From Prillingera fragicola (Eukaryota > Basidiomycota > Tremellomycetes > Trichosporonales > Trichosporonaceae): a stretch of 64,000 bases of DNA. Of this stretch, positions 25,081 through 36,700 are shown one piece after another. Location of the stretch: positions 186,001-250,000 of the forward strand of contig BEDY01000006.1 of assembly GCA_002335605.1 (NCBI GenBank). The letters run 5' to 3'. Positions within the stretch are counted from its first letter, which is position 1. Each line of letters opens with the position of its first letter. The notes beneath the pieces were generated by a model that worked only from the letters and a program-made list of their open reading frames with translations, was not told where the DNA came from and searched no databases. The position numbers were made by a program, and so were the translations under genes.

Positions 25081-28003
25081 ATGCAGGGAAGTGTATACGG
25101 ATCTTCCTACGGAGGACCAGCACGTCCTCCTGCAAGCTCTACCCTCTCATCCCTCCTTGCAAAGGCCCAGTCTCTCAACGATGTTGACCACGACCCCGAG
25201 CTCCCCCAGATCCGCTTTGGCATCGATGAGATTGAGCGCATGAGTGAGGTCGTCGCAGGCAAGGGCAAGCGCGCAAAGACGGCCAACGGCGAGGGGTGAG
25301 TGACAGCCGTGTGTCTCAGCTGCTAACATGCAGGCACATGCTCCTCTCCAACCTCGGCGTCAACACCAGCCAGCTCTCGCACGAGATCTCACAGCTGCCG
25401 TCTGCAGAGCCCTCGTCCCGTCCCTCACGCAGGCGAAAGCTCCAGGCTTCGTCTTCTTCGCGTCTTGCTCCCATCGGGGACCTTGGGCCCTCATACGCTG
25501 TGGCCGATGGCGACATTGGCGCTTGGGGCCGCAACTGGCATGAAATGGTGATTCTGAGCGGCATTGAGGTGCAGCGCCAAAAGGTAGGTCACACAGGGAG
25601 TGATGCAGAGGCTGACATTTCCAGACTGTCAAGTCGTTTCAGAATCAGTTCCAGCAGCGTCTCCAGCAGAACTGGGAGACTGAGAAGGCGCGCGTGCTTC
25701 AGGACGAGTTGGGCGTGACCGACGATGAGCTCGCTCGTCTCTCGAGTGGTTCTGCTGGCGCATCATCATCGCGCCTCGGCGACTCGCTTGCTGCTTCGGG
25801 CATTGGGCGAAGCCGCCTTGGTGCTAGCACTCGTCGCTTCCCTCTGGGCCAGTCAACGCTTGGCAAGAGCTCTGTCGAGTCCCGCGAGGGTGGCATGGTG
25901 ATGCACAACAAGGCTATGAAGTACGAAAAGGTTGTTAGTACCCTCAACCAGCAGCGCCTGCGCCGGGTAGCGTTTGAGGTGTGCCAGGCGTTCGAGGACA
26001 CTGTCAAGGGCGACACCAAGCAGCCCTTGCTCGCCAATGGATTCCGCATCCTCGGCTACATTACGCAGGAGCCTTCGCTTCGCGAATCATCGTTCGGCTC
26101 GTCGTCATCTGTCGCTCCCGTCGTCGAGCGTCAGTACGCCGAGTCTTACCTGGCGGAACCAGGAAGCAACCCATCAATCCTCCTTAACGGTCGTCTGGTC
26201 CAGGGAGCTAGGCAGTTCCTCGAACGCGACTTTGAGACACACATTGACAACACCATTGCCAAGCATCCCAAGGAGGCCGCGCTTGGCGGTGTTCCCGGTA
26301 TTGCGAACAAGGTTCGCGCGTTCGTCGATGTTACTCTCCGCGGCAAGGAGGCCGAGGACACTTACAAACCTGAGACCGTCAATGGTATCAAGCTGTGGGC
26401 TCACGTCTACTACCTGCTGCGTGCCGGCTACCCTTCAGAGGCCCTTACTCTGATTGAGGAGAACCAACACTCGGTCAAGAAAGACGACTGGTCGTTCCCT
26501 GGTTGCTTCAAGACCTTCCTCTCTTCGCAGGAGCGCAGGTTACCCAAGGCCCAGCGCGACCAGCTCGCCAACGATTTCAACGCCCATGTCCGCAACAACT
26601 CGCAGGTCGACCAGTTCAAGTATGCTCTGTACAAGCTCATCGGCCGCTTTGAGCTTTCACGCAAGACGGCCAAGGTCGCCACCACTTCTGAAGACTGGAT
26701 CTGGCTGCAGCTCAACCTCACGCGGGAGAACAAGGAGGGCGACGCTCCTCAGGAGCAGTACGACCTTGCCGACCTCGGCAGGCTTGTTCTCAAGTACGGC
26801 AGCGAGAAGTTTGATGTCAACGGCACCAGGCCATTCGCGTGGTTCAACTTGCTCGTCTTCACTGCTCAGTTTGAGCGCGCTGTCGCGTATCTGTACTCGA
26901 AGCCACAGCTCAGGACAGACGCCGTGCACTTTGCTGTCGCTCTCCAGTACTACGGCTTGCTGCGTGTCCCTGCCAAGTCGACCGAGGTCGAAATTCTCAC
27001 CATCGACGAGCGCGATGTTCCCCACCTCAACTTTGGCCGTCTCATGCAGCTCTACGTCCAGCCCTTCCACAAGGTTGAGCCCCAAACGGCTCTGCAGTAC
27101 GCTTACCTCATTCCTCTCGCCTCGGATGTGCCACCACCAACTGGCCCTGCTCAGCGGCAACTCGCGCTCGACCTCGTGCGCGACATTGTCATTGGTTCGC
27201 GCAGCTGGTCCAAGCTTCTCGGCAGCGTGCGCGCCGACGGAACAAAGGAGCAGGGTGTCATCGAGCGTGACCTTGACCTGCTCAAGCTTTCGGACGAGCA
27301 GGACTACATGCGCAGCGTTGTCATGGCTGCTGCCGACCAGGCCGCCAGCGACGGTTCGCTCGCCGACAGTGTCGAGCTGTACCACCTCGCCGGCGCTTAC
27401 GACAAGGTTGTCGAGACCGTCAACCGAGCTCTGGGCCAGTCTCTTGGTCAGTCCTCCGGCGCTCCCCTCGACCCCGCCAAGGCGCCCTCCTCTGTCGGCC
27501 TCTCTGGCGCTTTCGGTGGCGCCTCGGACCTCGAAGGCCTCGCCATCCGCGTGCGCGACCTGTACGCCTCGGACATGTCCAAGCGCTCGCGCATCAGCCA
27601 GCGCAACTGGGAGACTCTCGAGATTCTCCTCCAGCTCAAGCTCGCGCTCGGCCAGTACCAGGCGGACCGCCCGGACCTCGCCCTCGAGACTCTGCGGGGC
27701 ACGGGCCTTCTGCCGCTGGACAACAACCCGGCGTCCATCTCGCGCTACGCGCAGCGCTTCCGTGAGATGCTCGACCAGCCCGTGGTCTCTAACCTCGACG
27801 ACGTCATTGTCACCACCATGAAGTGCCTGCATCGCCTGTCGCAGGCGCTCAAGGATTCGCCGTACGGCGACCACGGACGGATGCAGCAGCTCGCATCGTA
27901 CAAACACCAGGCGCAGTGTTTGATCCAGTTTGCGTCGACGCTGAGGTTGCGTCTGGGGCCCGATGTTTATCGCCAGCTGTCGTCGATGAGCGCGTTCTTC
28001 TAG
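25081..28003 (+). CDS. NIC96: Nucleoporin Nic96/Nup93
   Basis: This is a linker nucleoporin of the inner ring of the nuclear pore complex. Exons 25081-25295, 25334-25583 and 25625-28003 give 947 residues, close to the usual 820-950. The N-terminal 100 residues are polar and include a probable helical segment like the one that anchors the Nsp1 complex. A Ser-rich region follows, and the rest is a helical solenoid typical of the family, with phrases such as RPFAWFNLLVFTAQFERAVAYLY and LWAHVYYLLRAGYPSEAL. No enzymatic motifs are expected. The two introns are only 38 and 41 bases. Codon use strongly favours C/G at third positions, which leaves long open shadow frames on both strands inside the last exon. 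Confidence 0.94.
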
Positions 28004-28601
28004 GGGTGCTAGGCAGTAGTAGTAGATTATGCAATGCATGTCATAATGCAGGCTGAGATGAGTCTTGTTGCGAGTACAATGAGGATGGTGTGGTTATGTC
28101 TTTAAATTAATTTCATATTGGAAAACCTCACCTCCATACTGCATGCGGATACTCAGCTACTGAATCTGGGTCTGATATGCGAGGTATCAAATGACATTAA
28201 CAGTGAGGAGAGGGTTAGAGATGTACGGTTACCTTGTTCAGCTACAGTACAGGAAAGGATCACGGTTGAAGAAGTGGATGTGTTTGGTGGTGGAGGTACG
28301 ACACCCAACGCCACGTCACTTTGTGTCACAAACACCCTGCTCTCGTCTTCGTCTTCTTCACGTCTTCGACTTCTCCATTCTATAACTGTAAGTTCTCCCC
28401 AGTATCACTTGACATTTCAACCGTATCGTATCCTCACGACTTGGCTAAATAGAGGCAGGCGTAGGCCCACCGAGTCAGAATTTTGCCACAGACGTGCTGC
28501 ACCATCCTCCCTGCACCCTCCTTTCCTCTTGTCATCCTGGCCGTAGCACGACATCCCGTCCTATCAACAACAAGTCGAGTTCCTGAAGTCTTCAGCTCAA
28601 T
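28004..28601. other. Intergenic: NIC96 3' flank and promoter of next gene
   Basis: Both flanking genes are on the plus strand. I see no gene in this stretch. Confidence 0.6.
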
Positions 28602-29774
28602 ATGCCCTGCATCCCTAGTCCTATAACAGTGACATCGATGCCTGTCTCTCGCGAGCTGTCCGAACAGTTCTTCCACCCTTTCATTGTCCACGAGATTGTG
28701 TCCTACTTCAAGAGGCGCGAGCTTCCAGGTCTACTCCGCATCTCAAGGCCTTTTTATGATGTCGTCGCCTCCATTCTATTCCAAGACATTTGGCTATGGA
28801 AGACGTCTAAATCAAGCCTGCGCCGCGAGCACTTCTGTCTGGGGACCAACGCCAAGGGTTGGGTCCACTCCCCGATGCTCCGCCACACTCGTCGTCTGGT
28901 CGTAAAATCTCACTCCAGGAGCGACTGTAAAGGTATCACAGCAAGCTCAGAGAATCCTGAGGCGTTTCCTCTGGTCCTCCCACAGCTTGACACTCTCGTT
29001 ATCAACAATCGAACTGGCGACTGTGCCGACCTCAACTGCCCCCTCCTCGCAAACCTTTTCCCTCTTAACGTGCGCCTTTGCTACGACGCTCAGCACCGCT
29101 GGGAGGAATCGGCCATTCCCTCAATTCTGTCCAAGGCAAAACGCTTTGAAATCGAGCTAGACGACCGCACAGATCTTCTCGGCAATGTGGCGCAGCTACC
29201 CCTTCCCTCCATTCGCCGACTTCGCCTCCGCTTCTCGATCAAGGACACGCGCTGCCCAAAATCCAACGAAACCATGCTCCAAGGCTTTGGCACTGCAGTA
29301 GCCACATTGGCCCACCTGGCTTCATGTGCAAATCAGCCGGCGAAAATTAAGGTCATCTATTGCAGGGAGACGTGGACAGAGGAAGAGCCAGACAGCGAAG
29401 CCGACAATGACCTCCGGGACCTTCCGGCGGGACATCTTGCTATCACCAAGGAGGAACTTGAAGTGATCACAGAGTCCTTCAGCGACGGCTGGATGAAAGA
29501 GTTCGAGGAAAGCCTCAGCGGCACTATCGAAGAGTACGAAGAAGCGTCAGAGTACCGCCGCTGTGAGGACGACTCAGATGGTGACACAGACGACGACGAT
29601 GAGGACAGCGACAGCGACAGCGAGAGCGAATATTACTATGATCGATATGCTCATTTTGAGAACAAGTGGGCAAACACCGTCAACAACCTCAATTTGATTT
29701 GGGAGGAGGAGACTGAGTCCTTGCCCGACAAAACGAAGGCTCGTCTGACACTCACTGAAGGCCAACCTCGCTAG
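28602..29774 (+). CDS. F-box-like protein with acidic C-terminal tail
   Basis: A single exon encodes 390 residues. Residues 20-65 (HPFIVHEIVSYFKRRELPGL, then a conserved-looking LFQDIW) resemble the degenerate F-box often found at the N-terminus of lineage-specific basidiomycete proteins, where it may bind Skp1 of an SCF ubiquitin ligase. The middle has no repeats that I can name. Residues 310-350 are a nearly pure Asp/Ser/Glu tail ending in a Tyr-rich patch. A second Met at codon 13 (28638) would also keep the F-box-like part intact. Third positions are less GC-biased than in neighbouring genes, so it may be fast evolving or poorly expressed. The function is unknown; the F-box assignment is tentative. 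Confidence 0.7.
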   Translation: MPCIPSPITVTSMPVSRELSEQFFHPFIVHEIVSYFKRRELPGLLRISRPFYDVVASILFQDIWLWKTSKSSLRREHFCLGTNAKGWVHSPMLRHTRRLVVKSHSRSDCKGITASSENPEAFPLVLPQLDTLVINNRTGDCADLNCPLLANLFPLNVRLCYDAQHRWEESAIPSILSKAKRFEIELDDRTDLLGNVAQLPLPSIRRLRLRFSIKDTRCPKSNETMLQGFGTAVATLAHLASCANQPAKIKVIYCRETWTEEEPDSEADNDLRDLPAGHLAITKEELEVITESFSDGWMKEFEESLSGTIEEYEEASEYRRCEDDSDGDTDDDDEDSDSDSESEYYYDRYAHFENKWANTVNNLNLIWEEETESLPDKTKARLTLTEGQPR

Positions 29775-30357
29775 GTTTTGCAAATATTTTTGCTGGAGAA
29801 TATAGCCGCAGAATGATTCATGCATGTACGTATATGCGCCATAGGCCATTCATTGGGCCAGTCATGCGCCCTCCCGTCATCGTTGTGAGCGGTTTCTCAG
29901 AAGCATCCCACTGTTAGCCAACTACATAGTACTATCACTTTTTGAGGGTTCTCAACAAACGTTTTCCGGTGGCTCGTTTGTGGCACGGGTAGACTTTTGT
30001 TGAGACATCTCGAATTGAGAATGTTCTGCAAGTGCTGAAATGGGAAACAGAGCGTGGGAAGTGAACAAGCCAACCATTCCTATTAGGAAAGATTGGAAAG
30101 AAGCAGCGACTTCTCCAAGACTTCAACATCAGTTGAGCACCGCAACGAGAAAGCCCGAGTATTCAAGATACGGTATGCCATTCTATGGGCACATCAGACG
30201 AAAGACGGTAGTTTGGAGGGTCTGAGAAATGCATGACTACTGCATGGCCCTACTGTGGTTCATCTTTCTGCCTGACAGGCTTATGGTCTCAAGAGACTCG
30301 AGGCGGCATGCCTTGGCGCATAACGGGGGACTCCCAGCAATGTTTGACCGCAACGCG
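29775..30357. other. Intergenic between converging genes
   Basis: The F-box-like gene ends at 29774 and the serpin gene ends at 30358 on the opposite strand. I see no gene here; the sequence is more AT-rich than the coding flanks. Confidence 0.6.
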
Positions 30358-31428
30358 CTAAGCATACACCCCCACAAACACGGGCGCTCCTTCCTCCGTG
30401 ACAACCTCAAAGACGAACGGTCCGTTAAAGATGATTTCGTCTGGCGGCCTTGGAATTGACCGCGACATAACAGCCGCCGTCGCCGCCGCTCCCCGCGCAC
30501 CCTTCTCATCCCACTCGACCCGCGCACTATGCAGCGCCGAGCTCACTACAAGCTCGCCGCCGTTCTTCAGAAACCCAGTAAAGGAGTCCCTGATTGGCAA
30601 GCCCATAGTGTCGAGGAACGGTAAGATTTCTTCTTCAAACGCGATTCCGTCTCCGACTCGAGGGAGGTGGATAATGACTCGCCGTTGCACAAACGACGTG
30701 TCAGGGGCAGCTGCGAGCGTTGCCAGCAGAGTCGGTATTGTCACCCCAGAGTTTGGGAGATAGGCAATAAAATTGAGTGGCTGCCCGGTCTTCGAGGGTA
30801 GGAAGGGCAGCTTGACAGCTTTGTAGGAGGCTTCGTCGCCAAACAGTATCTGGCCAGCAGGACGAGACATCATGGGCACTTGCCGCGGTCCTGCGGCACC
30901 AGCAAATTGACAGTCACGGGTGCTTGTAGGGTCAAACTCGGTCGCCCATTGTGCTGAAAACGCCAGCGCATTGACGAGGACCAACTCGGCGGCCGCGAGC
31001 TGCGAGGGCTGCACAATCTCGTTGATCACGCCATGGGTCTGATCTCGCACCCACGCGTTGATATCCTCGGCAACATCTGGCAGTGAGGGTGAGATAACTG
31101 CCTTGGCGTGCAGGCTTGCTGCGTAGGAAGCAAACGTGGGACTCAATGGAGAATCGACGTCAGTGTCGCTGGGACCCTTGGCCGCGACCATGTTGCCGCC
31201 GCTCAACGGGCCGCCAGGCTCGTGCAGCATGCTGGCGAGCTGTGGGTAGGTTTCTGCCCCGCCAAGAATATCGGTGAATGCCGCCTTGAAGGCGGTGCCC
31301 GCTCCTCCGGCCAACAAGGCGAGGGCCAAGCCAATCGACAATGGGGACAGGGTGAGAGACTTGGTAGAGTAGAAATGGGCCAGCGCGTCGTATCCTAGTC
31401 GGTGTTGAGCTATGGCGGACGCAGACAT
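30358..31428 (-). CDS. Serpin (serine protease inhibitor family), intronless
   Basis: From the Met at 31428 the product has 356 residues, near the 350-400 of the serpin core. The N-terminal helix reads STKSLTLSPLSIGLALALLAG. Internal signatures are INAWVRDQTHGVINEIV, LVLVNALAFSAQWATEFDP and, near the end, FNGPFVFEVV with the terminal PVFVGVYA. The reactive-centre hinge runs from E308: EKGARGAAATAA, with small residues at P12-P9 as inhibitory serpins need, though P14 is Ala and P12 is Gly. Counting from the hinge puts the scissile bond near R323-S324, suggesting inhibition of a trypsin-like protease. I see no signal peptide with this start, so it is probably cytosolic. Two in-frame Mets at 31476 and 31527 would add 16 or 33 residues. 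It has no introns, unlike most neighbours. Serpins are rare in fungi. Confidence 0.88.
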   Translation of the reverse strand: MSASAIAQHRLGYDALAHFYSTKSLTLSPLSIGLALALLAGGAGTAFKAAFTDILGGAETYPQLASMLHEPGGPLSGGNMVAAKGPSDTDVDSPLSPTFASYAASLHAKAVISPSLPDVAEDINAWVRDQTHGVINEIVQPSQLAAAELVLVNALAFSAQWATEFDPTSTRDCQFAGAAGPRQVPMMSRPAGQILFGDEASYKAVKLPFLPSKTGQPLNFIAYLPNSGVTIPTLLATLAAAPDTSFVQRRVIIHLPRVGDGIAFEEEILPFLDTMGLPIRDSFTGFLKNGGELVVSSALHSARVEWDEKGARGAAATAAVMSRSIPRPPDEIIFNGPFVFEVVTEEGAPVFVGVYA

Positions 31429-31730
31429 TGATGATGGTGACACCGAGGGGGAGGCATAATACCGTGCTGGGGGCATGACCAATGCTCTAAGCGGTCTCTG
31501 GCACGAGTTGAGATATGAGTGAGACATAGAGGGATGACAACGCAGGTCACAGAGTGCCTGGCGCCGGACAAGTGTGGCCGCTCGGTCTACTTGTTGACGC
31601 GTACGGCTCCCTGCGGCATTCTGTGTCCAGCACGATATGTTGCGAGAACATAGCGATGAACAATGTATATTACAGCTACGAGGACCAGTTACCCTCAGAT
31701 TCATGTACTGTATCGTGACACCCAAGGCAG

Positions 31731-32288
31731 CTACTTCTTTCCCTTCTTCCCCTTCCTTCCCTGTGGCTCGAGAAGCAAGAGCCCAGCGCTGTGCAGCGCA
31801 TCTCGCGCGGCCTGATTGATGTGCTTGAATCTGTCTGCCCCAAGTTGGGTTCCGCCGTACCACCGTGTGACCACGACCAGAACATTGTCAAGCTTGAGGT
31901 GATCGAGGAGATCCTTGAGGCGTGCGCCGGCTTGCGACTCTCCATCGTCGTCATAGTCTAGTCACAGTGTCAGAACCAGAGGCCAGACATATATATGCTT
32001 ACCACTCTCAACTTCTTCGCGCCCAGCCTTGCCCTCCTTGGCTGTTGGCCGTATCAAGCGATAAGCAAAGATTGTTGGGTGTGATGCTTTGGCAATCTTG
32101 CGATCTTCGAGGAGCCGAGCGACGACAGCTGCGACGTCTTCTTCGGTGCTTATCGAAGCTGCGTGGCCGACAAAGCGGCTCTTGCGGTCTGTAATGCCAT
32201 CAGACGACACGACCTTGGGCAGCGGTCTGGCCGCAGTGTCTGATGCGATTCGAGCAAGGGCGACAAGCTTGCGCCACTTTTCGCGCAT
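31731..32288 (-). CDS. IMPACT/UPF0029 family protein (YDL177C-like)
   Basis: Exons 32288-32003 and 31957-31731 give 170 residues, about the size of the yeast IMPACT-domain protein Ydl177c. The domain is seen as ITDRKSRFVGHAASI, then DDDGESQAGARLKDLL across the splice, and NVLVVVTRWYGGTQLG followed by RFKHINQAARDAL. Proteins with an added RWD domain (Yih1) inhibit the kinase Gcn2 by competing for Gcn1; this one has no RWD domain, so that role cannot be assumed. The C-terminus is a short Lys/Gly tail. It lies upstream of the serpin on the same strand with about 300 bases between them. Confidence 0.9.
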
Positions 32289-32568
32289 TTCCAGCGCACT
32301 TCCTTATCCTTGCCTATCCATTAAACCTGTACACACGCGCTCTTAGGGTGAGTGCAGCGGCAAGGAGCAGAGATTGGAGTGTGATCATGTACAGATACAG
32401 AGGTGAATGACCTCCACCTCCACCATCGTGGACTGTGCCACACGGCTTTAACGCCGTATTTCCGCCCCGCCTGGGTGCCTCCAACCACTCATCTGGCAGG
32501 TATACCACCTCGAAGGCCGAGCTGACCGACGCCGTACAACGACCACACACCCCCGTCCAGCACCCACC

Positions 32569-33525
32569 ATGGCCTCCGCCCACACCGCCTCCGAGTCCGA
32601 GATGGCCGCGAACCGCCTCCCTCTGGGATGGCGTGACCAGTGCTCGTCGTGCGTATCGCGAAATCCCCCTTCCAAATCGACCTCTCCTTGCCCTCTTTCC
32701 GATTTGCGATCGTCTCCGGTGGCCGTTGGGCTGAGACGAGGCGCTTGTGCAGCTTGAAGCGCACGGGCGGGCAGAAACACGGAGCATTGGCGATGCGTAG
32801 AGCGTGTTCCGAACAGAGCTAGGCGTGCGCGCGCTTCTCCGGCCTGCTAGGTCTAGGACCTGAGAGACCGAGTTGCGAGCGCAACAGGGCCGCTGGATCG
32901 TCGGCGCGCGCATTGGCCGAGCTGCAGAGGCGCTGCAGTGGTATCTGGGAATGTGCACGAGCAGGCTGGAGCGATTTGGCAAGCAACGCGCATCAACAGT
33001 TGAGGAGACGGGTTGCTTTGTGTCAGCCGTCTCCGAGGCATACGTGCGCACTGAATGTCGAAACGCGGCTGGCTTGTTGGCCAGCACCTCCGCCTGGCGC
33101 TGCAGTGGGAAGCTCTCTGGCTCTTTTCCTAATGCAGCGTTGTTTGGGGCCGCTCGTTGCGTGTCACAACAGATCGGAGTGTCGACGGTGGGGCTGGCTG
33201 CCCAGTAACTGGCCATTACCCAAGGCTGCCTTCGGTCCCAACCCCCACATCCCTACTCGCCGAGCCAAGCTAATGCCGCAGGCTCCTCATCCCCCTCAAC
33301 ATCTGCAGGCACAAGGAGAACTACCTGACCTGGAAGTGCGATGACGAGAGGCACGTGTACGAGAAGTGCCAGTACGACGAGTGAGTCCTCCCATGCCGCT
33401 CGGAACGAGCTCCGTGCCCGCCCGTAGCATGTGCGGCGACACGATGCTGACGAGCCAGCTACCTCCGCCGCATGAAGCAGCTCGTGCGTCAGAAGAAGGA
33501 GGCAGCCGAGGCCGCCGAGGAGTAG
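32569..33525 (+). CDS. NDUFB7: Complex I subunit NDUFB7 (B18), twin CX9C protein
   Basis: This is an accessory subunit of mitochondrial NADH:ubiquinone oxidoreductase, located on the intermembrane side. Exons 32569-32648, 33282-33380 and 33459-33525 join to 81 residues. The core reads RLPLGWRDQCSSLLIPLNIC, then LTWKCDDERHVYEKCQYDDY, giving two CX9C pairs that form the disulfide-bonded helical hairpin imported by Mia40. The first intron is 633 bases, more than ten times the usual length here, and it separates the first cysteine of the first CX9C from the second, so only the splice restores the motif. The C-terminus is a charged Lys/Glu/Ala helix. It is shorter than the animal protein (about 137 residues) mainly at both ends. 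Confidence 0.92.
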
Positions 33526-33765
33526 AGATAGAGGCAACAAACGCGCGCATAGGGCCGAGTTTGCTAGCAGGCAGAGCCAGCAATATTGCAATGCGACGAC
33601 CCACCAGTGTGCGGTCGTCGCTGCAAAAACCACTACGCATATGAGACAGAAGTATGCATCACGATACCCGCTACAACACTGGCTCAGACGTTTGCTTCTG
33701 CTGGCCAGTTTCAAGTCTTTTTGATGAGTCTAATTTCTTCACAATCTTCTAACGGATGATAAGCG

Positions 33766-36700
33766 CTACTCCTTCGCTTCTCTGGAACGTTCGCGGGACA
33801 AGCGTGACGGAAGCAGGTCCTTGACCAGCTCGCCCAGCGAGTGGATGCCGGACTTGAGCGAGTGCCGTCTGCTATCGGGTTCGTCATCGCTGGCCGGGTC
33901 ACTGCCGACATGGTCGCGCATGTGTGGACTACCGCGCACTCGGGGGCTAGGACTAGCGACAAGGCTGTGCGATTCGGGCTCGTCGGGCTCTTCGTGGTCG
34001 TCAGAGACGACTGACCAGCTTCCATCGCTTGCCGCTTCGCGGTCTGTCGAGACACCGCGGGAATGGTTGTGCGAGGACCGGCGGTCAATGTCGGTCGAGC
34101 CTCGTGGCGAGCGCGAAGAAATGGAGCTGATGGACGTGATGGACTGGAACGTGCTTGAAATACGAACACGCATCGATGCGTTGGTCGGTCCTTCGTCGTC
34201 TTCGTGGTCATACAGATCGCCGTCGTCATCATGGCGCGACACCACGGCTTCCAGGTGATCGACAATCTTCTCACCCACGGACTTCGTCTGAGGTTCCGGC
34301 TTGATAAGAGACTTGGCGTACTCGAGGTCGCGGTAGAGCGAGGCAATGGCGCGCGACACACCATTCTCCTGACGGATAGCCTCGCCGACAGACTTGGCCA
34401 TGGCGATCTGGCGACCGTTCGTTGTCGCCTCCCTGAGCGCTGCTGCGAGTGCCTCGGCAGTGAGCTTGTGCACAGCTGCACCAACACCGAGGCTTTCAAC
34501 ACGCTCAGCCCAGAACGATTGGTCGCCAAAGAAGGGCTTGATGATGGTGGGGATACCCGCACGGAGACTCGCGCCAGTAGTACCTGCGCCACCATGGTGG
34601 CAAGCGGCGTCGATGCGGGGAAAGAGCCACGAGTGATCGATCGAGTCAAGCGCATAAATCTCCTTCGGGTACTTGACGCCGTCTGCGCCGTCGACCCCAC
34701 CCTTCTCGGCGTTCGACTTATCCTTGTTGCCGCGGTCTGACCAGCCTTTGGTAAGGATAGCGCAGACCCCAGACTCGACAATGGCTTCCACGACGCAGCG
34801 CGTCATTTCAGCTGGGTCTGAAACGACAATGGACCCAAAGCCACTACTATGTCAGACAATGCTTCGTAAAGTGCCACTCACATGTAAACAACCTTCTTGC
34901 CCTCGGCATGCGCCCCGTCAATAAACTCGAGCAAACCAGCAGGTGGCTCCCATGTCTTCTTGTCGCTCCCGTCTGCATTGTCGAGGAACCAGTACCCAGT
35001 GATATGGATCCACTCGGTCCAGTCCAGCGGTGGAGGTACAACACTGGGCGAAAAGTTGTACAGGAACGGCACCTTGTCCTGCTCCATCTTATCCAGGTTG
35101 GTGGCTTCAATGTTGAGCGTCTTCCTGCGCCACCGGTTGATCTGGCCAGCGATGGCGCGCCAGAAGACTTGGTCAAAGACGACGTAAGTCATGTAGTTGT
35201 AGCTGCCTCCGCGTTTGTGTTCCGGCACGGCGAACGCTTGAGGATACAGGCGCGTGCGAGTCCACGGCATCTGGCCGTCAGTTGCGTTAGACCAGTGGTA
35301 CTCACAGTGAAAGCGCGGTAATACGGGATACGAAGTGCTTCGGCAATGTGTAGCCCAGCCATGGCACTGGGCGACTCGATGAGCAAGTCTGCCCCTTGGC
35401 AAGCCTCCCACGACGACATGAGGAGATCGTCGAGCCAGCCTCGGAACTTTTGCAGACCCTCTTTGAGGAAAGCCACAGTGAACATGCCATTGTCGACACA
35501 CATCTGCATGAGCTCAGCCGGGTCGCCTCCGATGCTAGTGAAGCCAATCCCGTGCTGCTCTGTCAGTACTACTCTACACGGCGGCACTCACTCCTTCGAC
35601 CCAGTCCTTGTACTCGCCATGCGTGGCGATTGTCGTCGTATGTCCCTCTGCCTGCAGTCCCTTGCAGAGCGCAATGTACGGCTGTACGTCGCCGCGAGAC
35701 CCAATAGTTAGGCATATAACCTTCATCGGTTGGGGCTTGAACTCGAGCAGCGTGCTGGTCGTGGACGAGAACATGGGCGTGTCCTCAATCTTGGCAGCGA
35801 GGGACATATCCTCGTCCATGTCAGGACCTTCCTCTTCCACCTTGACCTCGGCAGCGAGGCGGAATTGGTCGCGTTTCCGGATCTCGTCCATGCGCTCTTG
35901 GAGATGAGCCATGACTTCGCTGCGTCGTTGTTTGGAGGAGAACTCGAGGAACAGCTCTTCGTGACCCTTGATGATGATGATTAGACCATGGTGAGCGAAT
36001 ACGAAGCCCTTTTGAGCCTTCATGCCATACAGGTCACGAATGGGAACAATCATCTTGGTCTTGGAGATTAAATGATGCGACGATCGGAAGCAGAAGTAGT
36101 TGTCTGAGACGTAGAACCGTCCATGAACAGGCAGGACGCGATACAGCGAGCCCGAAATGTCGGCGTATAGCTCCTCGGTCGCCGGCATGGTGAAGTACTC
36201 GCGGAACTGCTGGTTGCACGTATCCTCGTCTGTCGACGGCCCCGATGCGATGGAAAGGTCGGACTCGCGCTTGCGCACAATGCGAGGAGGCCCATAGGTC
36301 GATGTGGCAATCTTATGAGCTGAGACGTTCCTGTACAGCCCTGGGCCCCTGTCGCTGTGGTCCTCATCCGTCTCAGAGTCGTTGACGGGCTCGACGACCT
36401 CTGTGACCGATGACCGAGTCGAGCGGGTTCGTGGTCGGGGCCGTGGCCGAGGCGTGACCCTCTCCGATGAGCCCGGTGAGCTGCCATACAGCATGGTGGT
36501 CGGGTTGCGCATCCACCCCCCTCCCCAACCAGCAGGCTGTTGTCCCAAACCAGGCGGAGGAGGTCCGCGTTGCTGGGGAGGATATCCACTGAAGTCGACC
36601 TCGGAAAAGTCCGACTCGGACTCTGACTGTTCAGGCAGAGCAGGTTTCAGAGGTGCAGCGATAGGGACACGGGCGTCACTGGTACCACGGCGGAGAGCCT

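Noticed and set aside
26657..28039. 460-codon open frame antisense to NIC96, and a 455-codon frame in another sense frame
   Set aside because: Both are shadows of the GC-rich third positions of NIC96; their composition is arginine/serine- or valine/leucine-rich without family motifs.
31429..31863. In-frame extension of the serpin frame up to 31863
   Set aside because: It overlaps the last exon of the IMPACT-family gene in another frame and lacks serpin-like sequence.
32314..33216. 300-codon minus-strand open frame over the NDUFB7 first exon and intron
   Set aside because: It overlaps a well-supported gene, has a random-looking composition and no motif; kept only as a remark on the long intron.
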